From positions 1-26,121 of the forward strand of contig URFG01000014.1 in assembly GCA_900547095.1 (NCBI GenBank): a DNA stretch of 26,121 nucleotides, read 5' to 3'. The notes beneath the pieces were generated by a model, which did not search any database, had not been told where the DNA came from, and saw only the letters and a program-made list of their open reading frames with translations. Below, piece by piece: positions 1-6,441 of the stretch. The DNA is from an uncultured Oscillospiraceae bacterium. GTDB taxonomy: Bacteria > Bacillota > Clostridia > Oscillospirales > Acutalibacteraceae. Each line of letters starts with the position of its first letter. Position 1 is the stretch's first letter. A program made the translations under genes and the position numbers.

Positions 1-108
1 CGAGTGATCGGCGTACATATTGGCCGGACACGCAGCACAGCGGGGCGGCATATCCAGCTTGCCTTGCAGCGGCTACGCGAAGAAATGGGGGTGAGCCGGT
101 ATGAGTAG
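1..108 (+). CDS. sigma-70-like factor of a conjugative element, C-terminal end only
   Basis: Reading from base 1 gives 35 codons and a TAG stop, with no start inside the window, so the gene begins upstream. The residues include GVHIGRTRSTAGRHIQLALQ followed by a basic RLREEM end. This is the pattern of sigma region 4: a helix-turn-helix with an R-S-T recognition helix. In Tn916/Tn1549-type conjugative elements a short sigma-like protein is encoded directly before a small HTH protein, exactly as here. The stop overlaps the next gene's start by 8 bases, so the two are translationally coupled. The codons are clearly richer in G and C than the chromosomal genes to the right. The family call rests on about 35 residues plus gene order. 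Confidence 0.7.
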   Translation, partial: RVIGVHIGRTRSTAGRHIQLALQRLREEMGVSRYE

Positions 109-313
109 ACTTCTCCCCTATGAAACAATCCTCAAAGCCCGTGAGGGCGACCCAGAAGCCGTGAACGCTGTCCTGCTCCACTACGCCGGATATATCCGCT
201 ATTTCTCAAAAGTGAACGGGCAGGTCAACGCCGAGGTGGAGGACTATGTAAAGCAGCGGTTAATTGACTGTCAATTCAAGTTCCGGCTTGACGAACCACC
301 GGACAAGTCATAA
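101..313 (+). CDS. small helix-turn-helix protein of a conjugative element
   Basis: This gene encodes 70 residues and matches the small HTH (HTH_16-type) proteins that follow the sigma-like gene in Tn916/Tn1549-type elements. The pattern LLPYETILKAREGDPEAV near the N-terminus is typical of them: a short helix and then an R-E-G-D/N-P-E-A turn. A central aromatic stretch (HYAGYIRYFS) and an acidic-basic end (EVEDYVKQRLIDCQFKF) follow. The ATG lies inside the end of the preceding gene. A strong intrinsic terminator starts 38 bases after the stop, so this closes the transcript. Its role in the element, probably regulation, is not shown by the sequence. Confidence 0.75.
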   Translation: MSRLLPYETILKAREGDPEAVNAVLLHYAGYIRYFSKVNGQVNAEVEDYVKQRLIDCQFKFRLDEPPDKS

Positions 314-350
314 AAACTGAATACCAGCCGCCACCGACGCGGCCAGCGAA

Positions 351-387
351 AGCAGTAAGTCTTGAAAAAGATTTACTGCTTTTTTTG
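351..387 (+). terminator. intrinsic terminator after the HTH gene
   Basis: A 13-bp stem (351-363 with 368-380, one G-T wobble) has a GAAA loop and runs directly into eight T residues. This is a strong Rho-independent terminator that separates the sigma/HTH transcript from the mobilisation region. Confidence 0.85.
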
Positions 388-810
388 TTGTCCGGCTCCG
401 CTCCCGGCCATTTTGCCCCCTGCCGGTTGTAGTAGTAAGCGAGGAGGGAATTTTTCTGCCCTGGTGTTTGGCATTTGGAGCATTTACCCGTAGTAGAGGG
501 CAAAGAGAAAGGATTTCTCCAACACCGGGTAGAAACCACTGCGTCCGGTGTCATTTTAGCGAAAGCGGGCAGGAATGCCCTTTACAGGATTAGTAGTAGC
601 AGAAAAAGAGAAACAAACTTTTGTGGTTGCAGTTTTCCAAAAAAGTGGCGGACGGAAGTGAGAGAAAGTTTGCAGTCACGGAGAGCAAGTTTCTACCACG
701 GTGCCAAAATCCGCAATTCTGCAGTTTTGCCCCTCGCGGGAAACTTGTTGGGGAGTGCCTTCCCCAAACCCTGCTCATGCGCCCTTACGGGCGAGAAAGG
801 AGGTCACACC
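388..810 (+). other. noncoding mobilisation region with candidate oriT (best part 748-793)
   Basis: About 420 bases without a convincing gene precede mobC. An open frame does run into mobC from 475, but it is low-complexity and lacks a ribosome site, so it is not called. The right end holds a perfect 7-bp inverted repeat (TTGGGGA at 748-754, TCCCCAA at 761-767). Directly after it comes ACCCTGCT, which resembles the P-type nick core ATCCTG|C and would put nic near 773/774. A small hairpin CGCCC-TTAC-GGGCG follows at 780-793. An inverted repeat next to a nick core, just upstream of mobC, is the usual layout of MOB-P type oriTs. A GTAGTAG motif also recurs near 427, 489 and 592. The function is inferred from layout only. 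Confidence 0.45.
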
Positions 811-1170
811 ATGCGAAAGAAATACAACACGCCCCACCGCAGCCGCGCTGTGAAAACCCGGCTGTCCGAAGATGAGTATGCCGACTTCACAGCGCGGCTT
901 GCGCCCTATGGTATCAGCCAGTCCGAATTTCTCCGGCAGGCGATACGGCGGGCGACCATACGCCCGGTTGTCCATGTGTCGTCGGTCAATGACGAGTTGC
1001 TTTCCGCTGTCGGGAAGCTGACAGCCGAGTACGGCAGGATCGGCGGCAACCTCAATCAGATTGCCCGGTATCTGAACGAATACGGCGTACCCTATGATGA
1101 GAACGGCACCCGCAGGCAGGACATTGAGATTTATTACAGCTTTGTCGGCAAGATTGACTTGCCCGAATAA
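811..1170 (+). CDS. mobC: MobC-family relaxosome accessory protein
   Basis: The protein has 119 residues. The start at 811 is set by the strong AAAGGAGG at 796-803; the open frame upstream has no such site. The N-terminus is basic. A ribbon-helix-helix-like segment follows (KTRLSEDEYADFTARLAPYG, then SQSEFLRQAIR). The C-terminal half carries the MobC hallmark GRIGGNLNQIARYLN at about residues 75-89. MobC proteins bind oriT DNA and help the relaxase open it during conjugation. Normally a MobA/VirD2-like relaxase gene follows at once. Here only a hairpin and AT-rich chromosomal debris follow, so mobC is orphaned at the broken end of an element. Codon use is GC-rich, unlike genes from 2004 onward, which supports horizontal origin. 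Confidence 0.9.
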   Translation: MRKKYNTPHRSRAVKTRLSEDEYADFTARLAPYGISQSEFLRQAIRRATIRPVVHVSSVNDELLSAVGKLTAEYGRIGGNLNQIARYLNEYGVPYDENGTRRQDIEIYYSFVGKIDLPE

Positions 1171-1178
1171 CCGCCCGA

Positions 1179-1211
1179 CCTATCCGACACAATGGCCAAG
1201 TGTCGGATAGG
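1179..1211. repeat. perfect 12-bp inverted repeat after mobC
   Basis: CCTATCCGACAC (1179-1190) and its exact complement (1200-1211) flank a 9-base spacer. It starts 9 bases after the mobC stop. No T-run follows immediately (the first run of T begins about ten bases later), so it is a poor classical terminator. It could be a protein-binding site of the element, a weak terminator, or mark the edge of the transferred segment. Confidence 0.7.
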
Positions 1212-1214
1212 AAC

Positions 1215-1374
1215 GGCAAAATTTTTTGCACTTCTATTGCTTCTTTATCACACATAAGCAAAATCACACGGTTTTTTACTTCTTTTTCACTGACGGCGGA
1301 ATTTTTTGTTTGACACCCGCAAAAGAGAAGTCCAATGCATAAAACGGCTGCCGCAACGGATATTATCTTTTCAT
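1215..1374 (-). pseudogene. truncated, frameshifted lipoprotein gene
   Basis: On the minus strand an ideal AGGAGG site precedes an ATG at 1374, but the frame from that ATG stops after three codons (M-K-R). One base away, the frame reads KIISVAAAVLCIGLLFCGCQ, a lipoprotein signal peptide with a lipobox-like F-C-G-C, followed by a polar KNSAVSEKEVKNR. Restoring one A in the AAAA run after the ATG would join start and signal peptide. Downstream the frame runs without a clear end into the mobile-element DNA, so the 3' end is lost and the left boundary given is approximate. The mature protein is too short to name. The element's edge probably lies inside this gene. Confidence 0.5.
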
Positions 1375-1390
1375 AAATTTCCTCCTAAAA

Positions 1391-1524
1391 TTATAAATAT
1401 ATATTTGTAACAATTTTAACCCACCTAGAAGGGAATAATGATGCGTCTAACATCAGAGTTGATAAAACAGAAATAGCAGTACCTTCGTCTAGACAATACA
1501 ATCTTTCGCTTGTTCTTTATTCAT
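1391..1524 (-). pseudogene. short unknown gene with a frameshift
   Basis: An AAAGGAG site precedes an ATG at 1524 that opens only 11 codons (ending D-C-I-V) before TAG at 1489-1491. In another frame the same strand reads on as LDEGTAISVLSTLMLDAS and more, to a TAA at 1391-1393. One missing base near 1490 would merge the two into a product of about 44 residues. The lipoprotein remnant begins 17 bases further on, so the two look like a decayed two-gene operon. The product is not recognised. The break point coincides with a 15-base sequence (1489-1503) that also starts the palindromic repeat at 26066, so a repeat fragment may have caused the disruption. Confidence 0.35.
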
Positions 1525-1675
1525 TATAATAACTCCTTTTTTCTTTTTTTCAAGTTTTTTTAATTGAACACGTCAAAAGTTTTTTTGTCTTTTAAATAGA
1601 CTTTATGAGCCGTGAAATCGTCAAAAATTGTTTCAGATATCTCCCACAGTGCTATATCTTTTTGCGATATTTCAG

Positions 1676-1909
1676 AAGGGCAGTAAGGTTTCCACTCTTC
1701 CCACTTTTATATGGTTCGGCGAAGAGGATAATGCGGTAATTCCTGAAGATAACAGTATTCCTTATTATAATAAGCTTAAAAATTCAGGCGTTTTCTGCGA
1801 AATGGAAAGCTTTAAAGAGGTAGGCCACGGCGCAGGGCTTGCATAGGGTACTAATGCCGAAAGCTGGTCTGATCACGCAGCGAAATTTTTAAATGAAGTA
1901 TTCAAATAA
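1676..1909 (+). pseudogene. C-terminal remnant of an alpha/beta-hydrolase (esterase-like)
   Basis: The frame gives STLPTFIWFGEEDNAVIPED, then a helix, then FKEVGHGAGLA. This is the end of the acetyl-xylan-esterase/BD-FAE-like alpha/beta-hydrolase fold. The E-D-N-x-V-I-P segment carries the acid residue of the triad and V-G-H-G the histidine. A TAG at 1844-1846 interrupts the frame, after which it continues GTNAESWSDHAAKFLNEVF to a natural TAA. The N-terminal two thirds, including the nucleophile serine, are missing. The gene is therefore dead twice over. An intrinsic terminator sits 7 bases after the old stop, which supports this being the original gene end. Confidence 0.65.
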
Positions 1910-1916
1910 TTTTAAG

Positions 1917-1943
1917 TCCCCGATTTTTAATCGGGGATTTTTT
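1917..1943 (+). terminator. intrinsic terminator of the esterase remnant
   Basis: A 9-bp stem, TCCCCGATT with AATCGGGGA, has a TTT loop and is followed by six T residues. Confidence 0.85.
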
Positions 1944-1947
1944 AATA

Positions 1948-1976
1948 TTGAAAAAAATTCTGAAATATGATATATT
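1948..1976 (+). promoter_or_regulatory. sigma-A type promoter for the MscS gene
   Basis: TTGAAA at 1948-1953 and TATATT at 1971-1976 are separated by 17 bases. The pair lies just after the preceding terminator and 28 bases before the MscS start codon. Good ribosome site CGGAGG follows. Confidence 0.6.
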
Positions 1977-2003
1977 ATTTAAAAATAAAAGCCCGGAGGA
2001 AAT

Positions 2004-2789
2004 ATGGAAGATTTCAGAGAAACATTAAAAAGTATAGTATTTTCAAAAAATCTTTGGGCAAGCATAGCCGTTGTTGCGGTGGCGGTCGGGCTGTGGTTTC
2101 TGATAAAAAAGCTTTTCATAAAATTTCTTGAAAATAAGGACCGCAATGCTAAAACCAAAACTCACACAAAATTCCTTGCTAATCTTATTAAATATCTCAT
2201 TCTTATTTTTTGCGCTCTTACTGTGCTCCAAATAAACGGGGTGAATGTTTCCTCGCTTCTCACAGGTCTCGGAGTTGCAGGCGTGGTGGTAGGCTTTGCG
2301 CTCCAGGATATTTTGAAAGATATCATTATGGGCACTAATATTATTATGGATAATTTTTTCAACGTCGGAGATGTTGTGAGATACGGCGGAATAGAAGCAA
2401 AAATAATTTCATTTAATATTAAGGTCACTAAAATGCAGGATGTTGACAGCGGAGATATCTTAACCGTGTCCAACAGAAATATTTCCGAGATAACAAAGGT
2501 TTCGGAGCTTTTGTGCGTTAGCGTGCCGGCGTCTTATGAAGTGCCTGCCGATAAAATGCGAAATATCTGCGAAGAAATAAAAGATAGGGTAAATAAGCTT
2601 AAACCTGTTAAAAAATGCACTTTTGAGGGCACCCAGGAATTATCGGAAACAAGAATTTCCTATATGCTGTTTATTTACACTAAACCTGAAAACAAGAAGC
2701 CTGTTATGCGCAGTGCAAACGGAATAATTCAGGATGTTTTCTCAGAAAACGGTCTTAAAATTCCGTCAAGCTTGCTTTATAAAAATTAA
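2004..2789 (+). CDS. mscS: small-conductance mechanosensitive channel (MscS family)
   Basis: The product has 261 residues. It has three membrane helices (about 18-37, 60-78 and 82-112) and then a soluble part. The third helix is the pore signature, with GLGVAGVVVGFALQDILKD around residues 88-106 and a conserved NFFNVGDVV after it, where the beta domain begins. MscS channels open when membrane tension rises and release solutes during hypo-osmotic shock. The length is close to the minimal MscS family (E. coli MscS is 286). The TetR-type gene starts 21 bases downstream on the same strand, so the two are probably co-transcribed. Members of this family also include non-mechanical regulators, so the exact gating stimulus is inference. 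Confidence 0.93.
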   Translation: MEDFRETLKSIVFSKNLWASIAVVAVAVGLWFLIKKLFIKFLENKDRNAKTKTHTKFLANLIKYLILIFCALTVLQINGVNVSSLLTGLGVAGVVVGFALQDILKDIIMGTNIIMDNFFNVGDVVRYGGIEAKIISFNIKVTKMQDVDSGDILTVSNRNISEITKVSELLCVSVPASYEVPADKMRNICEEIKDRVNKLKPVKKCTFEGTQELSETRISYMLFIYTKPENKKPVMRSANGIIQDVFSENGLKIPSSLLYKN

Positions 2790-2810
2790 AAGCAAAATAA
2801 GGGGAGAAAA

Positions 2811-3371
2811 ATGGCAAATTTCACGAAAAAAGCTATTAAAGCTTCATTTATTAAACTTTTAAATGAAAAACCGCTATCCAAAATAAGCGTCAAAGATATA
2901 GTGGAGGATTGCGGAATAAACCGAAATTCTTTTTATTACCACTTCCAGGATATTCCGTCGCTTATAGAAGAGATCATCACAGAGGAAACTCAAAGAATTA
3001 TCGAGCAGTTTCCCACGATAAATTCTATTGACGAATGCTTTAATTATGCCTTTTCCTTTGCGCTTGAAAATAAAAAAGCCGCGCTTCATATATATAACTC
3101 GGTCAATCGCGAGCTTTTCGAAACGGAGCTTATGAAAATGTGCGATTATGCGGTAAGAACTTATGTTAAAACCGCCTTTGCCGATGACGAGATAGACGAT
3201 GAGGACCGAAGTGTTATAATCAACTTTATAAAGTGCGAATTTTTCGGACTTGTTATTCATTGGCTGATGTCGGGAATGGAAGATAAAGCGATAAACGATC
3301 TTTTAAGGCTCACTTCTCTCTGCCGGGGAATGTCCGCCGAGATAATAAACAGAATTAAAGAGGAAAAATAA
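2811..3371 (+). CDS. TetR/AcrR-family transcriptional regulator
   Basis: The 186-residue protein starts with a TetR DNA-binding domain at about residues 5-50. It reads FIKLLNEKPLSKISVKDIVE, then CGINRNSFYYHFQDI, the recognition helix with the Y-x-H-F hallmark. The rest is an all-helical ligand and dimer domain without a signature that identifies the ligand. A GGGGAGAAAA site precedes the ATG. It follows mscS closely and lies upstream of the HdeD-MMPL-secreted protein operon. TetR regulators near MMPL-type exporters usually repress them, so that operon is a plausible target, though about 350 bases and two hairpins lie between. Confidence 0.9.
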   Translation: MANFTKKAIKASFIKLLNEKPLSKISVKDIVEDCGINRNSFYYHFQDIPSLIEEIITEETQRIIEQFPTINSIDECFNYAFSFALENKKAALHIYNSVNRELFETELMKMCDYAVRTYVKTAFADDEIDDEDRSVIINFIKCEFFGLVIHWLMSGMEDKAINDLLRLTSLCRGMSAEIINRIKEEK

Positions 3372-3465
3372 AAAAACCGCCTTTTAAAAATTTAGAATAC
3401 AAAAGATTTTAAGTGAAATCGATGATGGAAAGAGATAAAAAAAGAAAGGTCAAAATGAATTTGAA

Positions 3466-3530
3466 GCCTTTCTCTCCTTCCGTCACGGCTTGCGCCGTGC
3501 CACCTTCCTCGTCAGAGGAAGGCATTTTTT
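3466..3530 (+). repeat. intergenic double-hairpin repeat, probably also a terminator
   Basis: Two stem-loops stand back to back: CACGGC-TTGC-GCCGTG at 3484-3499 and CCTTCCTC-GTCA-GAGGAAGG at 3503-3522, followed by six T residues. I recognise this GTCACGGC...GTCAGAGGAAGGC pattern from memory as a recurrent intergenic sequence in gut Clostridia. It is GC-richer than its surroundings. It lies about 95 bases after the TetR stop. The rest of the 3372-3723 gap holds only AT-rich sequence and the hairpin at 3651. Confidence 0.55.
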
Positions 3531-3650
3531 ATTTATCGTTCACTAATATTTATCCTTATTATTTTTTTAAATAATTATAAGATTTAATTACAAAAATTGC
3601 AACCGTTTTTTAGACAAAATCGGCTCTGTGTCTGAAAATTCATCAAAATT

Positions 3651-3684
3651 AAAAAACCTGCCTATTTATCGGGCAGGTTTTTTT
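3651..3684 (+). terminator. terminator-like hairpin 40 bases before the HdeD start
   Basis: A 12-bp stem (3651-3662 with 3672-3683) has a 9-base loop and a long T-run. It lies about 280 bases after the TetR stop, with no gene between, and only 40 bases before the next ATG. No convincing promoter is visible between it and the ATG apart from a lone TATACT at 3688. It may end read-through from the TetR gene or act as a leader attenuator. Confidence 0.75.
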
Positions 3685-3723
3685 GTATATACTGTGTATC
3701 GTGGATAAAGGAGGTAGAGATAA

Positions 3724-4320
3724 ATGAAAAACTGTTCTAAAAGTCCGATGTACACAGCAAAGGCAGGATATATAGTAATATCGGTTCTTCTTTGCGTGCT
3801 GGGACTTTTCGTTGTGTTCAAGCCTGATTTTTCGCTTGGCCTTTTGGGAATTCTTTGCGGAATTCTTTTGTTGCTTTTCGGAGCGATAAAAATTATCGGA
3901 TACTTTTCAAACGATATTTACAGACTCGCTTTTCAGTACGACCTCGCTTTCGGAATACTGCTTGCGGTTTTAGGAGTGCTTATGCTTGCAAATCCCGGCA
4001 GACTTGCAAAGCTTATAGGCCTTATTCTCGGAGCGGTATTTTTAACAGACGGTCTTTTTAAAATTCAGATCTCGCTCGATTCAAAGAAATTCGGAATAGG
4101 GAAATGGTGGATCATCTTAGTGCTTGCGCTTATAGCGGCGGGCTTCGGTCTTGCGGCTATTATAAATCCTAATGCGGGAAGCAGAATTTTGATGATACTT
4201 TTAGGTGTTTCGATGTTCTTTGAGGGTATTTTAAATTTATTTACGGTCCTTGCGGCAGTTAAAATTGCCGAGGTAAAAAGACCTGCCGATTATGAAGCGG
4301 ATTATTCCGACGATAACTAA
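3724..4320 (+). CDS. HdeD-like (DUF308) membrane protein
   Basis: The product has 198 residues and about six hydrophobic helices in pairs, with short loops. The repeated pattern G-x-L-x-x-x-x-G-x-x-x-x-x-x-P (for example VLCVLGLFVVFKPDFSLGLL and VLGVLMLANPGR) is typical of the HdeD/DUF308 family. The end is an acidic cytoplasmic-type tail. HdeD in E. coli is linked to acid stress, but the molecular activity of the family is unknown. AAAGGAGG precedes the ATG. The MMPL gene starts 18 bases downstream after a second AGGAGG, so this is the first gene of a three-gene operon, which suggests an auxiliary role for the transporter. Confidence 0.85.
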   Translation: MKNCSKSPMYTAKAGYIVISVLLCVLGLFVVFKPDFSLGLLGILCGILLLLFGAIKIIGYFSNDIYRLAFQYDLAFGILLAVLGVLMLANPGRLAKLIGLILGAVFLTDGLFKIQISLDSKKFGIGKWWIILVLALIAAGFGLAAIINPNAGSRILMILLGVSMFFEGILNLFTVLAAVKIAEVKRPADYEADYSDDN

Positions 4321-4338
4321 AGGAGGAAATAATATAAA

Positions 4339-6441
4339 ATGCGTTTTTCAAGAGCAGTTGTAAAACACAGAGTGGCAATTCTGATAATAGCCTTGGCGCT
4401 TATGGTGCCGTCGCTTTTCGGAATGCTCTCAACACGAATCAATTACGATATGCTCAATTACCTGCCCGACGATATGGATACGGTCATCGGTCAGGATGAG
4501 CTGATGAAAGATTTCGGCAAGGGTGCGTTTTCATTCATAGTGGTTGAAAATATGCCCGATAAAGATGTCGAAAAAATTGTAAACAAAATTCAAAAGGTCG
4601 ACCACGTCGAAACGGTCCTTTGGTATTCTTCGCTTGCCGATATTTCAATTCCGAAAGAAATGCTTCCGGATGAGATCTATGACGCGTTCAATACAAAAGA
4701 CGCTACAATGATGGCGGTATTCTTTGACAGCGCAACTTCCGCCGATGTCACAATGGACGCGATAAGGGAGATACGCAAGGTTGCAGGCAAGCAGTGTTTT
4801 GTTTCGGGAATGTCGGCACTTGTTACGGATCTTAAAGACCTGTGCGAAAAAGAAGAGCCGATATATGTAGGAATAGCGGTAGCTCTTGCCTGCGCTGCAA
4901 TGCTGATTTTGCTTGACGGCTGGCTTGTTCCGTTCGTTTTTTTAGCGTCTATCGGAATGATGATTCTTTTAAATCTTGGAACAAACTACTTCTTCGGTGA
5001 AATTTCCTATATAACTAAAGCGCTTTCGGCTGTTTTACAGTTGGCAGTTACAATGGACTATTCAATATTCCTCTGGCACAGCTATAATGAGCAGCGCGAG
5101 CTTTATGACGACCATAAAGAAGCTATGGCGGTCGCAATTCAGAAAACTCTTACCTCTGTAGTAGGAAGCTCTATCACGACGGTTGCCGGATTTGCTGCTC
5201 TTTGCTTTATGTCCTTTACATTAGGTAAAGACTTAGGAATAGTTATGGCAAAAGGCGTTGTATTCGGAGTTATCGGCTGCGTTACGGTTTTGCCCGCGCT
5301 TATATTGGTACTTGATAAACCGCTCCACGCTACGCGCCACCGCTCGCTGATACCCGATATGACAAAGCTTTCTAAAAAGATCTGCAAGGTTTATCCCGCA
5401 TTTTTAGTTGCTTTTGTTTTGCTTATCGCTCCTGCTTATTACGGTTACTCGAAAACCAACAGCGAGGTTTATTATGACCTCGGCGAGTGCTTGCCTAAGG
5501 ATATGGATTATGTAATAGCAAACTCAAAGCTTTCCAATGATTTTGATGTTGCTTCAACGCATATGCTCTTAGTAAACGCCGACCTTTCTTCAAAAACCGT
5601 TAAGCAAATGACAAAGGAAATGGAAAAGGTAGACGGTGTTAAATATGTTCTCGGTCTTGACTCGGTTATAGGAAGCAGCGTTCCCGAAGAAATCATCCCC
5701 GATGAACTCAAAGAAACTTTAGAGAGTAATAATTGGAAGCTTCTTCTTATAAATTCCGAATATAAGGTGGCAAGCGATAAAGTTAACTCGCAGATAGATT
5801 CACTTAATAAGATACTTAAATCTTACGATAAAACAGGAATGCTCATAGGCGAGGCGCCTTGTATGAAAGATATGATCGAAACCACCGATCACGATTTCAA
5901 GGTTGTAAACGCCGTTTCAATAGTAGCGATATTCATAATAATAGCGGCTGTTGAAAAGAGTATCTCTCTTCCGATTATCCTTATAGCGATCATAGAGTTC
6001 GCGATATTTATAAACTTAGGTCTTCCGTATTATCTCGGTCAGTCGCTGCCGTTTATAGCTCCTATCTGCATAAGTACGATACAGCTTGGCGCCACTGTCG
6101 ACTATGCGATACTTATGACCACGCGTTATAAGACAGAGCGCATAGGAGGAAAGAGCAAGCGCGACAGCGTAACAGAAGCTTTATCGACTTCTATTCCGTC
6201 AATTATCGTCAGCGGTCTCGGACTTTTCGCGGCAACATTCGGAGTTGCGGTTTATTCCGATATCGATATTATAAGTTCAATGTGTATGCTTATGGCGCGC
6301 GGCGCTATAGTAAGTATGATATGCGTTATTCTTCTTTTGCCGGCAATGCTTATGCTGTTTGACAAGGTCATCTGCAAAACTACGATCGGTATGGGAAATG
6401 TAGGCAAATCAAAAGAAAATAAAACGGAGGCAATGGTATGA
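4339..6441 (+). CDS. MMPL/RND-family transporter
   Basis: This 700-residue protein is built from two similar halves, each with one helix, a large extracytoplasmic domain and then a bundle of helices: about 12 helices in all. The proton-relay Asp-Tyr pairs of the MMPL family are present in both halves: TMDYSIFLWH (Asp240-Tyr241) and GATVDYAILM (Asp588-Tyr589). MMPL proteins use the proton gradient to move lipids, hydrophobic compounds or surface molecules outward. It ends in an ATGA overlap with the next gene, so the two are translationally coupled. The substrate cannot be read from the sequence. Related clostridial proteins are often annotated as antibiotic or lipid exporters without proof. 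Confidence 0.93.
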   Translation: MRFSRAVVKHRVAILIIALALMVPSLFGMLSTRINYDMLNYLPDDMDTVIGQDELMKDFGKGAFSFIVVENMPDKDVEKIVNKIQKVDHVETVLWYSSLADISIPKEMLPDEIYDAFNTKDATMMAVFFDSATSADVTMDAIREIRKVAGKQCFVSGMSALVTDLKDLCEKEEPIYVGIAVALACAAMLILLDGWLVPFVFLASIGMMILLNLGTNYFFGEISYITKALSAVLQLAVTMDYSIFLWHSYNEQRELYDDHKEAMAVAIQKTLTSVVGSSITTVAGFAALCFMSFTLGKDLGIVMAKGVVFGVIGCVTVLPALILVLDKPLHATRHRSLIPDMTKLSKKICKVYPAFLVAFVLLIAPAYYGYSKTNSEVYYDLGECLPKDMDYVIANSKLSNDFDVASTHMLLVNADLSSKTVKQMTKEMEKVDGVKYVLGLDSVIGSSVPEEIIPDELKETLESNNWKLLLINSEYKVASDKVNSQIDSLNKILKSYDKTGMLIGEAPCMKDMIETTDHDFKVVNAVSIVAIFIIIAAVEKSISLPIILIAIIEFAIFINLGLPYYLGQSLPFIAPICISTIQLGATVDYAILMTTRYKTERIGGKSKRDSVTEALSTSIPSIIVSGLGLFAATFGVAVYSDIDIISSMCMLMARGAIVSMICVILLLPAMLMLFDKVICKTTIGMGNVGKSKENKTEAMV

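Noticed and set aside
475..810. Upstream extension of the mobC frame, giving a 231-residue protein
   Set aside because: The extension is low-complexity, has no ribosome site, and MobC homology starts at the ATG 811 behind a perfect AAAGGAGG. The region looks like oriT DNA.
1489..1503. Direct repeat with 26066-26080 as element attachment sites enclosing the window
   Set aside because: The 15 bases between the sites are ordinary core genes, no integrase is seen, and a match this long can nearly arise by chance. It is better explained as a fragment of the palindromic repeat.
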